Assembly (NCBI RefSeq): GCF_902364025.1
Contig: NZ_CABJCG010000009.1
Span: 126,965-190,964, forward strand
Reading direction: 5' to 3'
Length of the DNA stretch: 64,000 nt
Origin: Enterocloster lavalensis
GTDB lineage: Bacteria > Bacillota > Clostridia > Lachnospirales > Lachnospiraceae
The notes under the pieces were generated by a model that was not told where the DNA came from, searched no databases, and saw only the letters and a list, made by a program, of their open reading frames with translations. The position numbers and the translations under genes were made by a program. This document shows positions 9,587 to 17,069 of the stretch, in pieces. Numbering within the stretch: the stretch's first letter is position 1; each line of letters starts with the position of its first letter.

Positions 9587-10180
9587 TTAGTCCTCTGGAT
9601 AAATCTCATCCAGTTTCTTTAACGCTGCTTCTTTTAAGTTCTTGTAAATGCTGTTCTGATGGGTGTCCATGCCGACCACAAGGGGGCCGAACTCAACTGC
9701 TTCCAGATCCCAAAGGGCTTCCGGCATACCCATCTCGAACCAGGTCACGTCGTAAACGGACTTGATTCCCTGGGCCAGCTTTGCAGCGCAGCCGGGAGCT
9801 GCCTGAAGGTACACGTAACCGTACTTCTCGCAGGCGTCCAGAGTGCCCTTCTCCATGCCGCCCTTGCCGATCACGGCCTTGATGCCCATCTTGCCCACAA
9901 CGTCGGCGTGGGGCTCCATGCGGATGCTGGTGGTGGGTCCGATCACGTTCAGACGCCAGGAACCGTCCTCATTCTTCAGGCAGACGGGGCCGGCGTGGAA
10001 GATAGCGGCTCCGGTAAAGTCCTTGGGAAGGGGCTGGCCTGCGTCCAGCAGCTCACGGATCTTTAAGTGCCCCATGTCTCTGGCGGTAAAGATGTGGCCG
10101 GTTAAGTATACCACATCGCCGATTTTCAGCTCACGAACGTCCTCTTCCTTCAGAGGCATTGTCAATACTTTCTTATCCAT
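9587..10180 (-). CDS. Fe-S hydro-lyase beta subunit (class I fumarase / tartrate dehydratase TtdB-like)
   Basis: 197 residues with the family motifs DVVYLTGHIFTARD (about 22-35), IGPTTSIRMEP (about 77-87) and a GKGGM loop. This matches the C-terminal/beta domain of class I fumarases and L-tartrate dehydratases, which pairs with an Fe-S alpha subunit. I chose ATG 10180, with AAAGGAG upstream; an open frame continues upstream to 10348 but overlaps the alpha gene and lacks family resemblance. It lies 32 bp after the alpha subunit gene in the same operon. Substrate could be fumarate, tartrate or a related dicarboxylate. Confidence 0.88.
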   Translation of the reverse strand: MDKKVLTMPLKEEDVRELKIGDVVYLTGHIFTARDMGHLKIRELLDAGQPLPKDFTGAAIFHAGPVCLKNEDGSWRLNVIGPTTSIRMEPHADVVGKMGIKAVIGKGGMEKGTLDACEKYGYVYLQAAPGCAAKLAQGIKSVYDVTWFEMGMPEALWDLEAVEFGPLVVGMDTHQNSIYKNLKEAALKKLDEIYPED

Positions 10181-10212
10181 AAGACAGATCTCCTTTATAT
10201 GTATATTCGTTA

Positions 10213-11097
10213 TTACAGTAATTTCTCGATGCGGCCGTCGTTGTAGATACGGATGCCTGCGCGTCTTGCCACCCAGCAGTGGAAGTTGATGGCTACGGGA
10301 GCGATGGCGGTATGGGTTGCGGCTCTGCCGATCTTCACGGCCAGACATACGGTGTCGCCGCCGGTTCCGGCTGCGCCAAGGCCCAGGGAGTTGATGTTGT
10401 CTCTCAGCTCATCCTCCAGGCGGGCCAGTAAGGGATCGGGGTTGGTGTCGTCCCACTTGCGGGTGCTGATGGCCTCACGGCTCAGCTTGGAAGCTACGTC
10501 CATCTGGCCGCCGATGCCGATGCCGATACCGAAGGGAGGACAGGGCTTGCCGCCCGCGTTGATGGCGGTCTCCAGGACAAAGCGCTTTAATCCCGCGAAA
10601 TCCTGGTTCAGCTTTAAGTTGGCGGTGGTGAAAATCTTCATGGCGTTGCCAAGCTCCGCGCCGCAGCCCTTGAAGCTGATGATGAAGTCCACGTACTCCT
10701 GGCCCGGATGGTACTGGTACTCGATGTTGGGAACGCCCTCGCCGGTGTTGTTGCCGGGATTGTGGCGGGTCAGCGGATCCACGATGCTGGGACGCAGATA
10801 ACCCTTGGTGGTCGCCTCTCCCAGCGCCTCACAGATCACGTCGTGGGCATAGGACGGGAAATTGTCGTCGCCGTAGGAAATCCAGGTGGTGGGGTAGCCC
10901 GGGGACTGGCACACGGCCTTGTCCTGCGCTTTTGCGATATCCAGGTTATCCAGCATGGAAGAGAGCATGCTCTTGGCGGTATCGTTTGTCTCGCGGTCCA
11001 GAGCGGCCTGAACCAGTCCCTTTACATCCGCGGAAATCTCCGTGACGGCGCGGATGCAGGCATCGTGCATGGCAGTTTTAATGAGTTGATTGTCCAT
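10213..11097 (-). CDS. Fe-S hydro-lyase alpha subunit (class I fumarase / TtdA-like), divergent
   Basis: 294 residues. Three cysteines sit in the positions expected for a [4Fe-4S] cluster: in AVCQSPGYP (near residue 65), FKGCGAE (near 155) and GGKPCPPFGIGIGIGG (near 200). These enzymes add or remove water from dicarboxylates, with the cluster as Lewis acid, and are oxygen sensitive. Typical fumarases have QDTG after the first cysteine; here it reads QSPG, an unusual change in an active-site segment. The ATG has AGGAGG upstream. It follows the prpD-like gene by 26 bp and precedes the beta subunit. Family is clear, substrate is not. Confidence 0.88.
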   Translation of the reverse strand: MDNQLIKTAMHDACIRAVTEISADVKGLVQAALDRETNDTAKSMLSSMLDNLDIAKAQDKAVCQSPGYPTTWISYGDDNFPSYAHDVICEALGEATTKGYLRPSIVDPLTRHNPGNNTGEGVPNIEYQYHPGQEYVDFIISFKGCGAELGNAMKIFTTANLKLNQDFAGLKRFVLETAINAGGKPCPPFGIGIGIGGQMDVASKLSREAISTRKWDDTNPDPLLARLEDELRDNINSLGLGAAGTGGDTVCLAVKIGRAATHTAIAPVAINFHCWVARRAGIRIYNDGRIEKLL

Positions 11098-11123
11098 AGT
11101 AGAACCTCCTTATAGTAAAAAAG

Positions 11124-12488
11124 TTAATTAAAGATTTCATTGATATCCTGTATGGTTTCCAGGCGGTGAAGCCTGTCTAACAGCTTGGTAACGCCCTCTT
11201 CGCCGATCATATCCTCGGTCAGAAGCCGGAATTTGCGGTCCGCCATCTCCCAGTCAAAGGGATTCTTGAAGTCGCCGATGGGGTAATCCACCTGCTCGGT
11301 GATGGTCTCGCCGTTTTTCAGGCAGATGGTCAGCCGGTGGGACCACTGGTTGGGGTCCTGCTTGAACTCGTCGTCCAGCTCCTTGTTGACCTTGACCTTG
11401 ATCTTCTCCATCAGGGCCCTCACGGCCGGGTTGTTGATGTTCTCCACCGTAAAGGTGCGGTCGCTCAAATCCTTTAACACGATGGCCGCGGCGATGCAGA
11501 ACTGAAGGCTGAATTTAGCCGCGTAGGGATTCTCAGGGTAGGGATTGTTGGTGGTCTGCACCGCGGTGCTGTAGGTATCGTCGGTGATGGACACGATCTC
11601 CTCCGGGTCCAGCGCGTGGGCGGAGAGAATCTTCTCGATGCAGTAGTTGGCGGAGTGGGTGTGGCGGCAGCAGGCGTAGGGCTTGAAGGAATTCTCCTCG
11701 ATCCGGTAGCTCTCTCCGAAGCCCTTGGTCAGGCTGTCCAGATCCGGCTCGGGAGCCAGGGCGTTCACAAATGCGCGGTCGCCCTCCAGAATGGTGGGCG
11801 CTCCGGTGAAGCCCAGTTTTGCCAGCTCGGCGGAGCGCAGTCCGCAAAGATTGGCGTTGGCGGTGTGCAGCACCTTGCTCATGGAGCCGCTGGCCAGGAA
11901 TTCCCACAGTCCGGCGGCCTGGGTGCCCGCGGAGCCGAGGCAGTTGACCATCTGCTCCTCGTCAAGGCCCAGAAGCTTGGCGGCGGTCACGCCCGCGGCG
12001 AATGCGCCGACCACTCCGGTGGTATGCCAGTACTTATAAGAGGAAGGGTTGATCGCCTCGCCGATCCTGGCTCCGGCCTCGTACCCGGCGGCCACGGCCT
12101 CGATGATCTCCTTTCCGCTCTTGCCCAGCTGCTGTCCCAGGGCGAAGGCGGTGGGAACCGTGATCACGGCCAGGTGGGTGATGCTCGCGTTATGTACGTC
12201 GTCCATGTCCATCACATGTCCGAATACCGCGTTGAGAGCCGCGGCCTGCTCCACGGTCATCTGTGCGAAGCCCGGCTGGAAGGTGGAAGCCTGGGGCGCC
12301 GTGAGCTTCCCGGAGTAGTACTCCTTCCAGATTCCGGATTCCTTCTTGGCGGAGCCTGCGATGGCCACACCGATGAAGTCTTCGATGCACATTTTCGTGA
12401 TGTCCACCGTGTGATCGCTGAATTTGGAAACGTCCATACCGCAGAGATAGGCGGCCAGGCAGCGGGTCTGTTGGGTTGTGGTTTCCAT
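11124..12488 (-). CDS. MmgE/PrpD family protein
   Basis: 454 residues, the usual size of MmgE/PrpD proteins (2-methylcitrate dehydratase, cis-aconitate decarboxylase and relatives). Recognisable parts are the N-terminal helical domain with FGHVMDMDD near residue 90, the glycine-rich EAVAAGYEAGARIG near 140, and KPYACCRHTHSA near 270, a conserved active-site-like block. It is the first gene of the leftward operon, under a promoter with two GntR-type palindromes. No prpB or prpC lies nearby, so a methylcitrate cycle is not supported; a role on another tri- or dicarboxylate is more likely (inference). Confidence 0.88.
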   Translation of the reverse strand: METTTQQTRCLAAYLCGMDVSKFSDHTVDITKMCIEDFIGVAIAGSAKKESGIWKEYYSGKLTAPQASTFQPGFAQMTVEQAAALNAVFGHVMDMDDVHNASITHLAVITVPTAFALGQQLGKSGKEIIEAVAAGYEAGARIGEAINPSSYKYWHTTGVVGAFAAGVTAAKLLGLDEEQMVNCLGSAGTQAAGLWEFLASGSMSKVLHTANANLCGLRSAELAKLGFTGAPTILEGDRAFVNALAPEPDLDSLTKGFGESYRIEENSFKPYACCRHTHSANYCIEKILSAHALDPEEIVSITDDTYSTAVQTTNNPYPENPYAAKFSLQFCIAAAIVLKDLSDRTFTVENINNPAVRALMEKIKVKVNKELDDEFKQDPNQWSHRLTICLKNGETITEQVDYPIGDFKNPFDWEMADRKFRLLTEDMIGEEGVTKLLDRLHRLETIQDINEIFN

Positions 12489-12510
12489 GAATGGGACCTC
12501 CTTATCTGTT

Positions 12511-12520
12511 TGGTATACCG
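12511..12520. promoter_or_regulatory. GntR-type operator in prpD-like leader
   Basis: TGGTATACCG contains the palindrome GGTATACC and lies 23 bp upstream of the prpD-like start codon. It matches the form recognised by FCD-type GntR regulators such as UxuR/ExuR (TGGTATACCA). Confidence 0.65.
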
Positions 12521-12540
12521 AAAAAAGATGGGGTTAAGGG

Positions 12541-12550
12541 TGGTATACCA
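12541..12550. promoter_or_regulatory. GntR-type operator at the prpD-like promoter
   Basis: Perfect palindrome TGGTATACCA, 14 bp downstream (on the minus strand) of the proposed -10, so a bound repressor would block initiation or early elongation. It is identical to the core of the site at 14294-14303. Confidence 0.75.
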
Positions 12551-12563
12551 TTACGTTTCCTAT

Positions 12564-12592
12564 AGAATACCACATATACAGACAAAAGGAAA
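12564..12592 (-). promoter_or_regulatory. Probable promoter of the prpD-hydratase-fumC-mae operon
   Basis: On the minus strand, TTTCCT (12592-12587), a 17-bp spacer and TATTCT (12569-12564), with TG one base before the -10 (an extended -10). The -35 is weak. The transcript would run into the two GGTATACC palindromes. Confidence 0.45.
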
Positions 12593-12647
12593 GAGCTAAT
12601 TTGAAATTTATTTATGCAAAGTTAATAAAGTATCGGATTGTAAACTA

Positions 12648-12676
12648 TTGACAACTTTCTGCAATTCCTGTATTCT
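12648..12676 (+). promoter_or_regulatory. Sigma-A promoter of the GntR gene
   Basis: TTGACA (12648-12653), 17 bp, TATTCT (12671-12676). Two operator-like palindromes follow directly downstream, which suggests autoregulation. Confidence 0.8.
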
Positions 12677-12684
12677 AAAAAGAG

Positions 12685-12716
12685 CGGTATACATAAATAG
12701 GAAAACGTGTATACAA
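12685..12716. promoter_or_regulatory. Two operator-like palindromes in the GntR leader
   Basis: CGGTATACAT (12685-12694) and GTGTATACAA (12707-12716) share the GTATAC core with the sites at 12511, 12541 and 14293. They lie just after the gntR -10, in the expected place for autorepression. Confidence 0.55.
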
Positions 12717-12754
12717 AAACAGCATGATACTGGGATAGAAGGGGACCGGAGCAT

Positions 12755-13456
12755 ATGGAAAAGAAGGCGTCATCCAACAAATATTATGAAACGATACTGG
12801 ACTGGTTTAAGTCGCAAATCATGTCCGGAGAGTTAAAGGAAGGGGACACCATCCCTTCAGAGCGGGAGCTTGCGACCCGGTTTGGGGTCAGCAGAGTGCC
12901 GGTGCGGGAGGCGCTTCGCATTCTGGAGTATATCGGCATCGTCTCCAACACGGCGGATGGGATGACGGTTCAGAAGGTGGATATCCAGCTCCTCAACCCC
13001 AAGGCGAATTTCGCCACGGACATCACCATGGAAACCATTGAAAATCTGTTTGAAGTGCGGATTTTCCTGGAGTCCGCGGCTGCCTACTACGCGGCCAAGC
13101 GCCGGACGGACGAGGACATCCGGCTGATGCACGAGTCGATCCACCAGATGCTCGAAGCCATCGACAGCCAGAGCAAGGACGACGAGGCCATTATCAAGGC
13201 ATCCCACGACTTCCATTTCCATGTGATCGAGGCGGCCAAGAATCCGGTGCTCTCCAATATGTACCGGAACCTCTACGATCTGCTGGAGATTTCCAAGCAG
13301 TATACCATGAAGCCCACAGAGGTATCGGACGCCACGGTGATGGACCACGAGGCCATTTTATATAAGATCGAGAGCGGGAACGCGGACGAGGCCAGCCGCT
13401 ACATGAAGTTCCACTTAAGCCGCGCTATGAGGAAGCTCAATCCGGAGGAGGAATAA
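12755..13456 (+). CDS. GntR-family transcriptional regulator (FadR/FCD subfamily)
   Basis: 233 residues with an N-terminal winged helix (about 8-75; SERELATRFGVSRVPVREALR is the recognition region) and a C-terminal all-helical FCD ligand domain (about 85-225). FCD domains bind carboxylates, often through metal-coordinating histidines; HDFHFH near 148 and DHEA near 200 are candidates. It is divergent from the prpD-like operon and followed by marR and the patB-tct genes. Palindromes of the FCD operator type occur at its own promoter and at both neighbouring promoters, so it probably represses all three and is released by a carboxylate (inference). Confidence 0.93.
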   Translation: MEKKASSNKYYETILDWFKSQIMSGELKEGDTIPSERELATRFGVSRVPVREALRILEYIGIVSNTADGMTVQKVDIQLLNPKANFATDITMETIENLFEVRIFLESAAAYYAAKRRTDEDIRLMHESIHQMLEAIDSQSKDDEAIIKASHDFHFHVIEAAKNPVLSNMYRNLYDLLEISKQYTMKPTEVSDATVMDHEAILYKIESGNADEASRYMKFHLSRAMRKLNPEEE

Positions 13457-13498
13457 TCCGTTTTAACGTGAGAATAAAGGACAGCTAAGGGAGGCAAT

Positions 13499-14041
13499 AT
13501 GGCGGAGCATCATACACGAAAAAATTACAGCAACGTGGAGGCGGTTGACATCCTGCATCAGGTGGCGAACCTCTACATTTCCACTAAGATTCCCCAGGAC
13601 TACGGGACCGGAGAGGAGTACACTTCGGTTGAAGTACATACATTAAAGCACATTGCGGACAATCCGGGCATCACGGTGACCGAGCTGGCCCGGGATTACG
13701 CCAAGACCAAGGGCGCGATCTCCCAGATTTTGAAGAAGCTGGAGGCCAAGTCTCTGGTCTACCGCCAGTCCGACCCTGCCAACGACAACAAAGCCCTGCT
13801 TTACCTGACGGAGAAAGGCCGCCTTTTGGACCTGGCCCACCGGAGGTACGACGCGGTCAGCTTCGGCGAATCCATGGACCAGGTGCGCACCCAGTTCTCC
13901 GAGGAGGAGGTGGACATCGCGTTCAGCGTTATGGAGGCCTGGCTGGGAGTGCGGCGCGAGGTGCAGCAGAAGCGCCTGGAACGGCAGAAACAAAAGAAGA
14001 AGGAACAGAAGCTCGCGGGCGGTCCGGGAACAAGAACGTAA
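13499..14041 (+). CDS. MarR-family transcriptional regulator
   Basis: 180 residues. A winged-helix MarR core spans about residues 40-130 (VTELARDYAKTKGAISQILKKLE is the recognition helix region, followed by a wing containing DPANDNKA). The C-terminal tail is very basic (RLERQKQKKKEQK). The start has GGGAGG upstream, and the gene follows gntR by 42 bp, so the two are probably cotranscribed. A terminator follows. Its targets are unknown. It is not next to the fatty-acid genes, so it should not be called FabT from position alone. Confidence 0.88.
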   Translation: MAEHHTRKNYSNVEAVDILHQVANLYISTKIPQDYGTGEEYTSVEVHTLKHIADNPGITVTELARDYAKTKGAISQILKKLEAKSLVYRQSDPANDNKALLYLTEKGRLLDLAHRRYDAVSFGESMDQVRTQFSEEEVDIAFSVMEAWLGVRREVQQKRLERQKQKKKEQKLAGGPGTRT

Positions 14042-14056
14042 CGGAACACAGCGCAG

Positions 14057-14128
14057 AAAGGGGGGATTTCCGGGTCAGACTTTATTTTCTTAAGTCGGTG
14101 ACAAAATGCCGGAAAGTCCCCTTTATTT
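14057..14128 (+). terminator. Long terminator after marR
   Basis: An outer stem pairs AAAGGGGGGATTTCCGG (14057-14073) with CCGGAAAGTCCCCTTT (14109-14124), with one or two mismatches. An inner stem lies around GACTT / AAGTC. A T-rich tail (TTTATTT) follows. Confidence 0.75.
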
Positions 14129-14245
14129 CATTAAGATATGAAATTGTCACATGGGATACCGGCATGGTATCCCCTTTTTAATGTAATTTACGACAAAACC
14201 CTTTTTTATTTTTGATAGAAAATGACAAAAATGCTTAATTGTATC

Positions 14246-14274
14246 TTGACAGATACATAAAAAAGGTTTAGAAT
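14246..14274 (+). promoter_or_regulatory. Sigma-A promoter of the patB-tctCBA genes
   Basis: TTGACA (14246-14251), 17 bp, TAGAAT (14269-14274). It is near consensus and is followed 18 bp later by a perfect GntR-type palindrome. Confidence 0.85.
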
Positions 14275-14292
14275 CTAAACATGAACTGGTGA

Positions 14293-14304
14293 GTGGTATA
14301 CCAC
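14293..14304. promoter_or_regulatory. GntR-type operator at the patB promoter
   Basis: Perfect 12-bp palindrome GTGGTATACCAC placed at about +13 to +25 of the predicted transcript, just before the ribosome binding site. Same core as at 12541-12550. Confidence 0.75.
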
Positions 14305-14320
14305 AAGAGGAGGTATGATC

Positions 14321-15484
14321 GTGAATTTAGTACATGATTTTGACGAAGTTGTAAACAGAAGGGGCACTGACTCGAAGAAGTATTCGGTTTATCCGGAAGA
14401 CGTAATCCCGATGTGGATTGCGGACAGTGATTTCAAGGCTCCCCAGCCGGTTGTGGACGCTCTGGTCGAGCGGGTGCAGCAGGGGGTGTACGGATATACA
14501 CCTGTCAGCCCCAGACTGAAAGCGGCGGCTGCCAAGTGGCAGGAGACCAGATTCGGATGGGAAGTAAACCCGGACGCGGTTGAGTTTGTACCGGGCGTTA
14601 TCTCCGGCGTGATCAGCGCAGTGCGCGCTTTAAGCCATCCGGGCGACAACATTGTGATCCAGACTCCCTGCTATCCGCCTTTTACCGATCTGTCCGAGCA
14701 CAACGGAAGACATCTGCTGCGCAACGAGCTGATCTTAAAGGACGGCCGCTATGAGATCGACTTTGAGGACTTTGAGGCCAAGGTGAAGGACCCCAGAACA
14801 AAACTGTTCATCCTTTGCAACCCCCAGAACCCCACCGGCCGCGTGTTCACCAGAGAAGAGCTGATCCGCTTAGGCGAGCTGTGCCTGAAGTACCATGTGA
14901 CGGTGCTGTCCGACGAGATCCACAGCGACCTTGTTTACAGCGGCCACAAGCACATTCCCTTTGCCAGCATTTCCAAAGAGTTTGAGCAGAACACGATCTC
15001 CTTCATGAACCCCAGCAAGACCTTCAACCTGCCGGGCTTCCGCACCGCAGCCTTCATTGCCGCGAATCCGGTTCTGAAGAACGCAGTGCACGACATGGTT
15101 GTGAACAACAAGGCCATCGGCGAGAACATCTGCGGAACCGTGGCGTTCTGCACCGCATACGAGCAGTGCGCGTACTACGCGGATCAGATGGTTGCGTATC
15201 TGGAGGAAAACCGCAATCTTGTGGAAGAGACCTTAAAGGACGTGGACGGCATCGACGTGATCCATGCGGAGGGTACATATCTTCTGTGGCTGGACTGCAG
15301 AAAGCTGAATATGAGCCAGGAGGAGCTGGACCGCTTCTTCGTGGAGACGGTTAAGCTGGGTCTTAACAGCGGCAAGAGCTTTGGTCCCGAGGGCAACGGC
15401 TTCCTGCGCATGAACATCGCATGTCCGCGCAGCACGGTCAAAGAGGCCATGAACCGTATTGTAACAGCAGTAAAAGCTTTATAA
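14321..15484 (+). CDS. PatB/MalY-type PLP-dependent C-S lyase or aminotransferase
   Basis: 387 residues of fold-type I PLP enzyme. PLP motifs: NPQNPTGRVFT (near 170), the aspartate/tyrosine region SDEIHSDLVYSGHKHIPF (near 202) and the Schiff-base lysine in NPSKTFNLPG (near 233). This sequence set is typical of PatB/MalY cystathionine beta-lyases, which split C-S bonds to pyruvate, ammonia and a thiol. I chose GTG 14321, seven bases after AGGAGG; the ATG at 14315 is only one base away from it. It precedes tctC by 25 bp, so its substrate may be what the Tct transporter imports (inference). Confidence 0.88.
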   Translation: MNLVHDFDEVVNRRGTDSKKYSVYPEDVIPMWIADSDFKAPQPVVDALVERVQQGVYGYTPVSPRLKAAAAKWQETRFGWEVNPDAVEFVPGVISGVISAVRALSHPGDNIVIQTPCYPPFTDLSEHNGRHLLRNELILKDGRYEIDFEDFEAKVKDPRTKLFILCNPQNPTGRVFTREELIRLGELCLKYHVTVLSDEIHSDLVYSGHKHIPFASISKEFEQNTISFMNPSKTFNLPGFRTAAFIAANPVLKNAVHDMVVNNKAIGENICGTVAFCTAYEQCAYYADQMVAYLEENRNLVEETLKDVDGIDVIHAEGTYLLWLDCRKLNMSQEELDRFFVETVKLGLNSGKSFGPEGNGFLRMNIACPRSTVKEAMNRIVTAVKAL

Positions 15485-15509
15485 TTTTTCAATATAAGGA
15501 GAGAGACAT

Positions 15510-16562
15510 ATGAAAAAGAGAATGGTAGCATTGTTATGCGCAGGTCTGGTAGCGGCTTCTTTAGCTGGATGCTCCGGTAAAAAAGCGGACGCTCCCGCAG
15601 AGCCGAAGGCAACCGAGGCTGCGGGCTCTGAAGCTGCAGGTTCCGAGGCGGCAACCGAGGCGGCTAAGGCTAACACCGACTTCCCGAAGAAGAACATCAA
15701 GATCATCGTTCCTTACGACGCAGGCGGCGGCGTGGATATCACCACCCGTATTCTGGCTGAGGCTGCCGGTAAAGATTACTTTAACGGCCACTCCCTGATC
15801 GTTGAGAACATGGCGGGCGGCGGCGCCGTAATCGGACAGACCGCAGTTGCCAACGCGGATCCCGACGGTTACACCCTGCTGGCTTACACCAGCGCGGTTG
15901 TAAACAACCCCCTGTTAAAAGACGTAACCTTTACCCTGGACAGCTTCAAGACCCTGGGCATGGTTTGCTTCGATCCCGAGATCCTGGTAGTGCCCCCGAA
16001 CTCCCCGTACAAGACCTGGGATGAGTTCGTTGCCTATGCTAAGGAGAACACCGTTAAGGTTGCAACTCCCGGACATTCCACTTCTCACCACATCGCAGCG
16101 ATCCAGCTGGCGAAGGAGTATGGCCTGAAGTTTGAGTATCTGCACAACGACAGTGCTTCCGTACAGATGCAGCAGCTGATGGGCGGCCACTGTGACGCAG
16201 CCATGATGGCAGCCGGCGAGACCGTAAGCCAGATCGGCGACGGAACCATCATCGGACTGGCTGTAGGCGCTGAGGAGCGCGTTGCCGATATTCCGGACGT
16301 GCCCACCTTCTTAGAGTTAGGCGGCACCATGGTGAACGGCGCATTCCGCGGATATGCCTGCCCGGCCGGCGTACCGGACGACGTATACCAGGTACTGTGT
16401 GAAGAATTTGATAAGATTGCAACTTCCGATAAGTTCATCACCGGCATGAAGGACGCTGCGATCCCATATTCCTATAAGAATGCAGCTGATTTCCAGGCGT
16501 ATGCAAATCAGTGCTACAAAGATATCGAAGCTCTGGTTCCGGAGCTGAAGGGGTCCAAGTAA
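15510..16562 (+). CDS. tctC: Tripartite tricarboxylate transporter binding lipoprotein
   Basis: 350 residues. A lipoprotein signal ends at Cys21 (SLAGC), followed by an Ala/Glu-rich linker and a TctC/Bug binding domain starting near residue 60 (IKIIVPYDAGGGVDITTR, the characteristic first loop). TctC proteins capture tri- and dicarboxylates, among other anions, for the TctAB membrane complex. It follows the PatB-like gene by 25 bp and precedes tctB by 57 bp; a perfect hairpin in that gap may lift its expression over tctBA. The ligand is unknown. Confidence 0.93.
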   Translation: MKKRMVALLCAGLVAASLAGCSGKKADAPAEPKATEAAGSEAAGSEAATEAAKANTDFPKKNIKIIVPYDAGGGVDITTRILAEAAGKDYFNGHSLIVENMAGGGAVIGQTAVANADPDGYTLLAYTSAVVNNPLLKDVTFTLDSFKTLGMVCFDPEILVVPPNSPYKTWDEFVAYAKENTVKVATPGHSTSHHIAAIQLAKEYGLKFEYLHNDSASVQMQQLMGGHCDAAMMAAGETVSQIGDGTIIGLAVGAEERVADIPDVPTFLELGGTMVNGAFRGYACPAGVPDDVYQVLCEEFDKIATSDKFITGMKDAAIPYSYKNAADFQAYANQCYKDIEALVPELKGSK

Positions 16563-16573
16563 TAGCTTTTAGG

Positions 16574-16604
16574 AGGCGCCCGATTCAGGGCGCCTATATT
16601 TTCG
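16574..16604 (+). terminator. Intercistronic hairpin between tctC and tctB
   Basis: Perfect 8-bp stem AGGCGCCC / GGGCGCCT (16574-16581 and 16588-16595) with loop GATTCA, followed by ATATTTTCG. It probably acts as a partial terminator or mRNA stabiliser that leaves more tctC than tctBA mRNA. Confidence 0.6.
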
Positions 16605-16619
16605 CTGGGAGGTGCAGCA

Positions 16620-17057
16620 ATGAATAAGAAGCAATTAATCATTGAGCTGGCGATGCCTATTGTATTTGCCCTGGTTTCGATTTACATCATTGTAAAGGCC
16701 ATTCCAATGGAGGGAGAGGGAGTTTTCCCCATTATGTCGGCGGGTGTTCTTTTAATCTGTGCAGCCTACCTGTTCTTTGAGACGCTCGTCAAAAAGGAAG
16801 AGGTTGTCAAGCTGGAAGGTGTAAACCTGGGAAAAGTAGGAATCACGCTGCTGGCCCTGATTGTGTATGTGGTACTTTTAAAGAAAATCGGTTACATCAT
16901 CGATACGTTCCTGTTATGCGTATTTATTATCCGCTCTCTGGGATATAAAAAGATTGGCATTACCGTACTGTGCGCCGCCCTGGCGGTGTGTGCGACATTT
17001 TTCGTGTTTAAGGTGTTATTGTCGGTACCGTTACCGATGATATTCCTTGATTTTTAA
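16620..17057 (+). CDS. tctB: Tripartite tricarboxylate transporter small membrane subunit
   Basis: 145 residues with four predicted membrane helices (about 7-25, 38-55, 78-93, 105-135), the normal TctB layout. It forms the membrane complex with TctA. A GGAGG site lies before the ATG, and tctA begins 12 bp after its stop. TctB sequences are poorly conserved, so the call rests on length, membrane pattern and position between tctC and tctA. Confidence 0.88.
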   Translation: MNKKQLIIELAMPIVFALVSIYIIVKAIPMEGEGVFPIMSAGVLLICAAYLFFETLVKKEEVVKLEGVNLGKVGITLLALIVYVVLLKKIGYIIDTFLLCVFIIRSLGYKKIGITVLCAALAVCATFFVFKVLLSVPLPMIFLDF

Positions 17058-17069
17058 GGAGGTGGGAAG

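Noticed and set aside
10181..10348. N-terminal extension of the hydratase beta subunit
   Set aside because: The extra residues overlap the alpha gene, are basic and low in conservation, and the ATG at 10180 has a good ribosome binding site.
11124..12488. PrpD-like gene as part of a 2-methylcitrate cycle
   Set aside because: prpB and prpC are missing and the neighbours are fumarases and malic enzyme. MmgE/PrpD proteins have other activities.
13499..14041. MarR gene as FabT
   Set aside because: FabT is normally adjacent to fabH. This MarR protein lies in a carboxylate locus 27 kb away, and nothing in its sequence fixes it as FabT.
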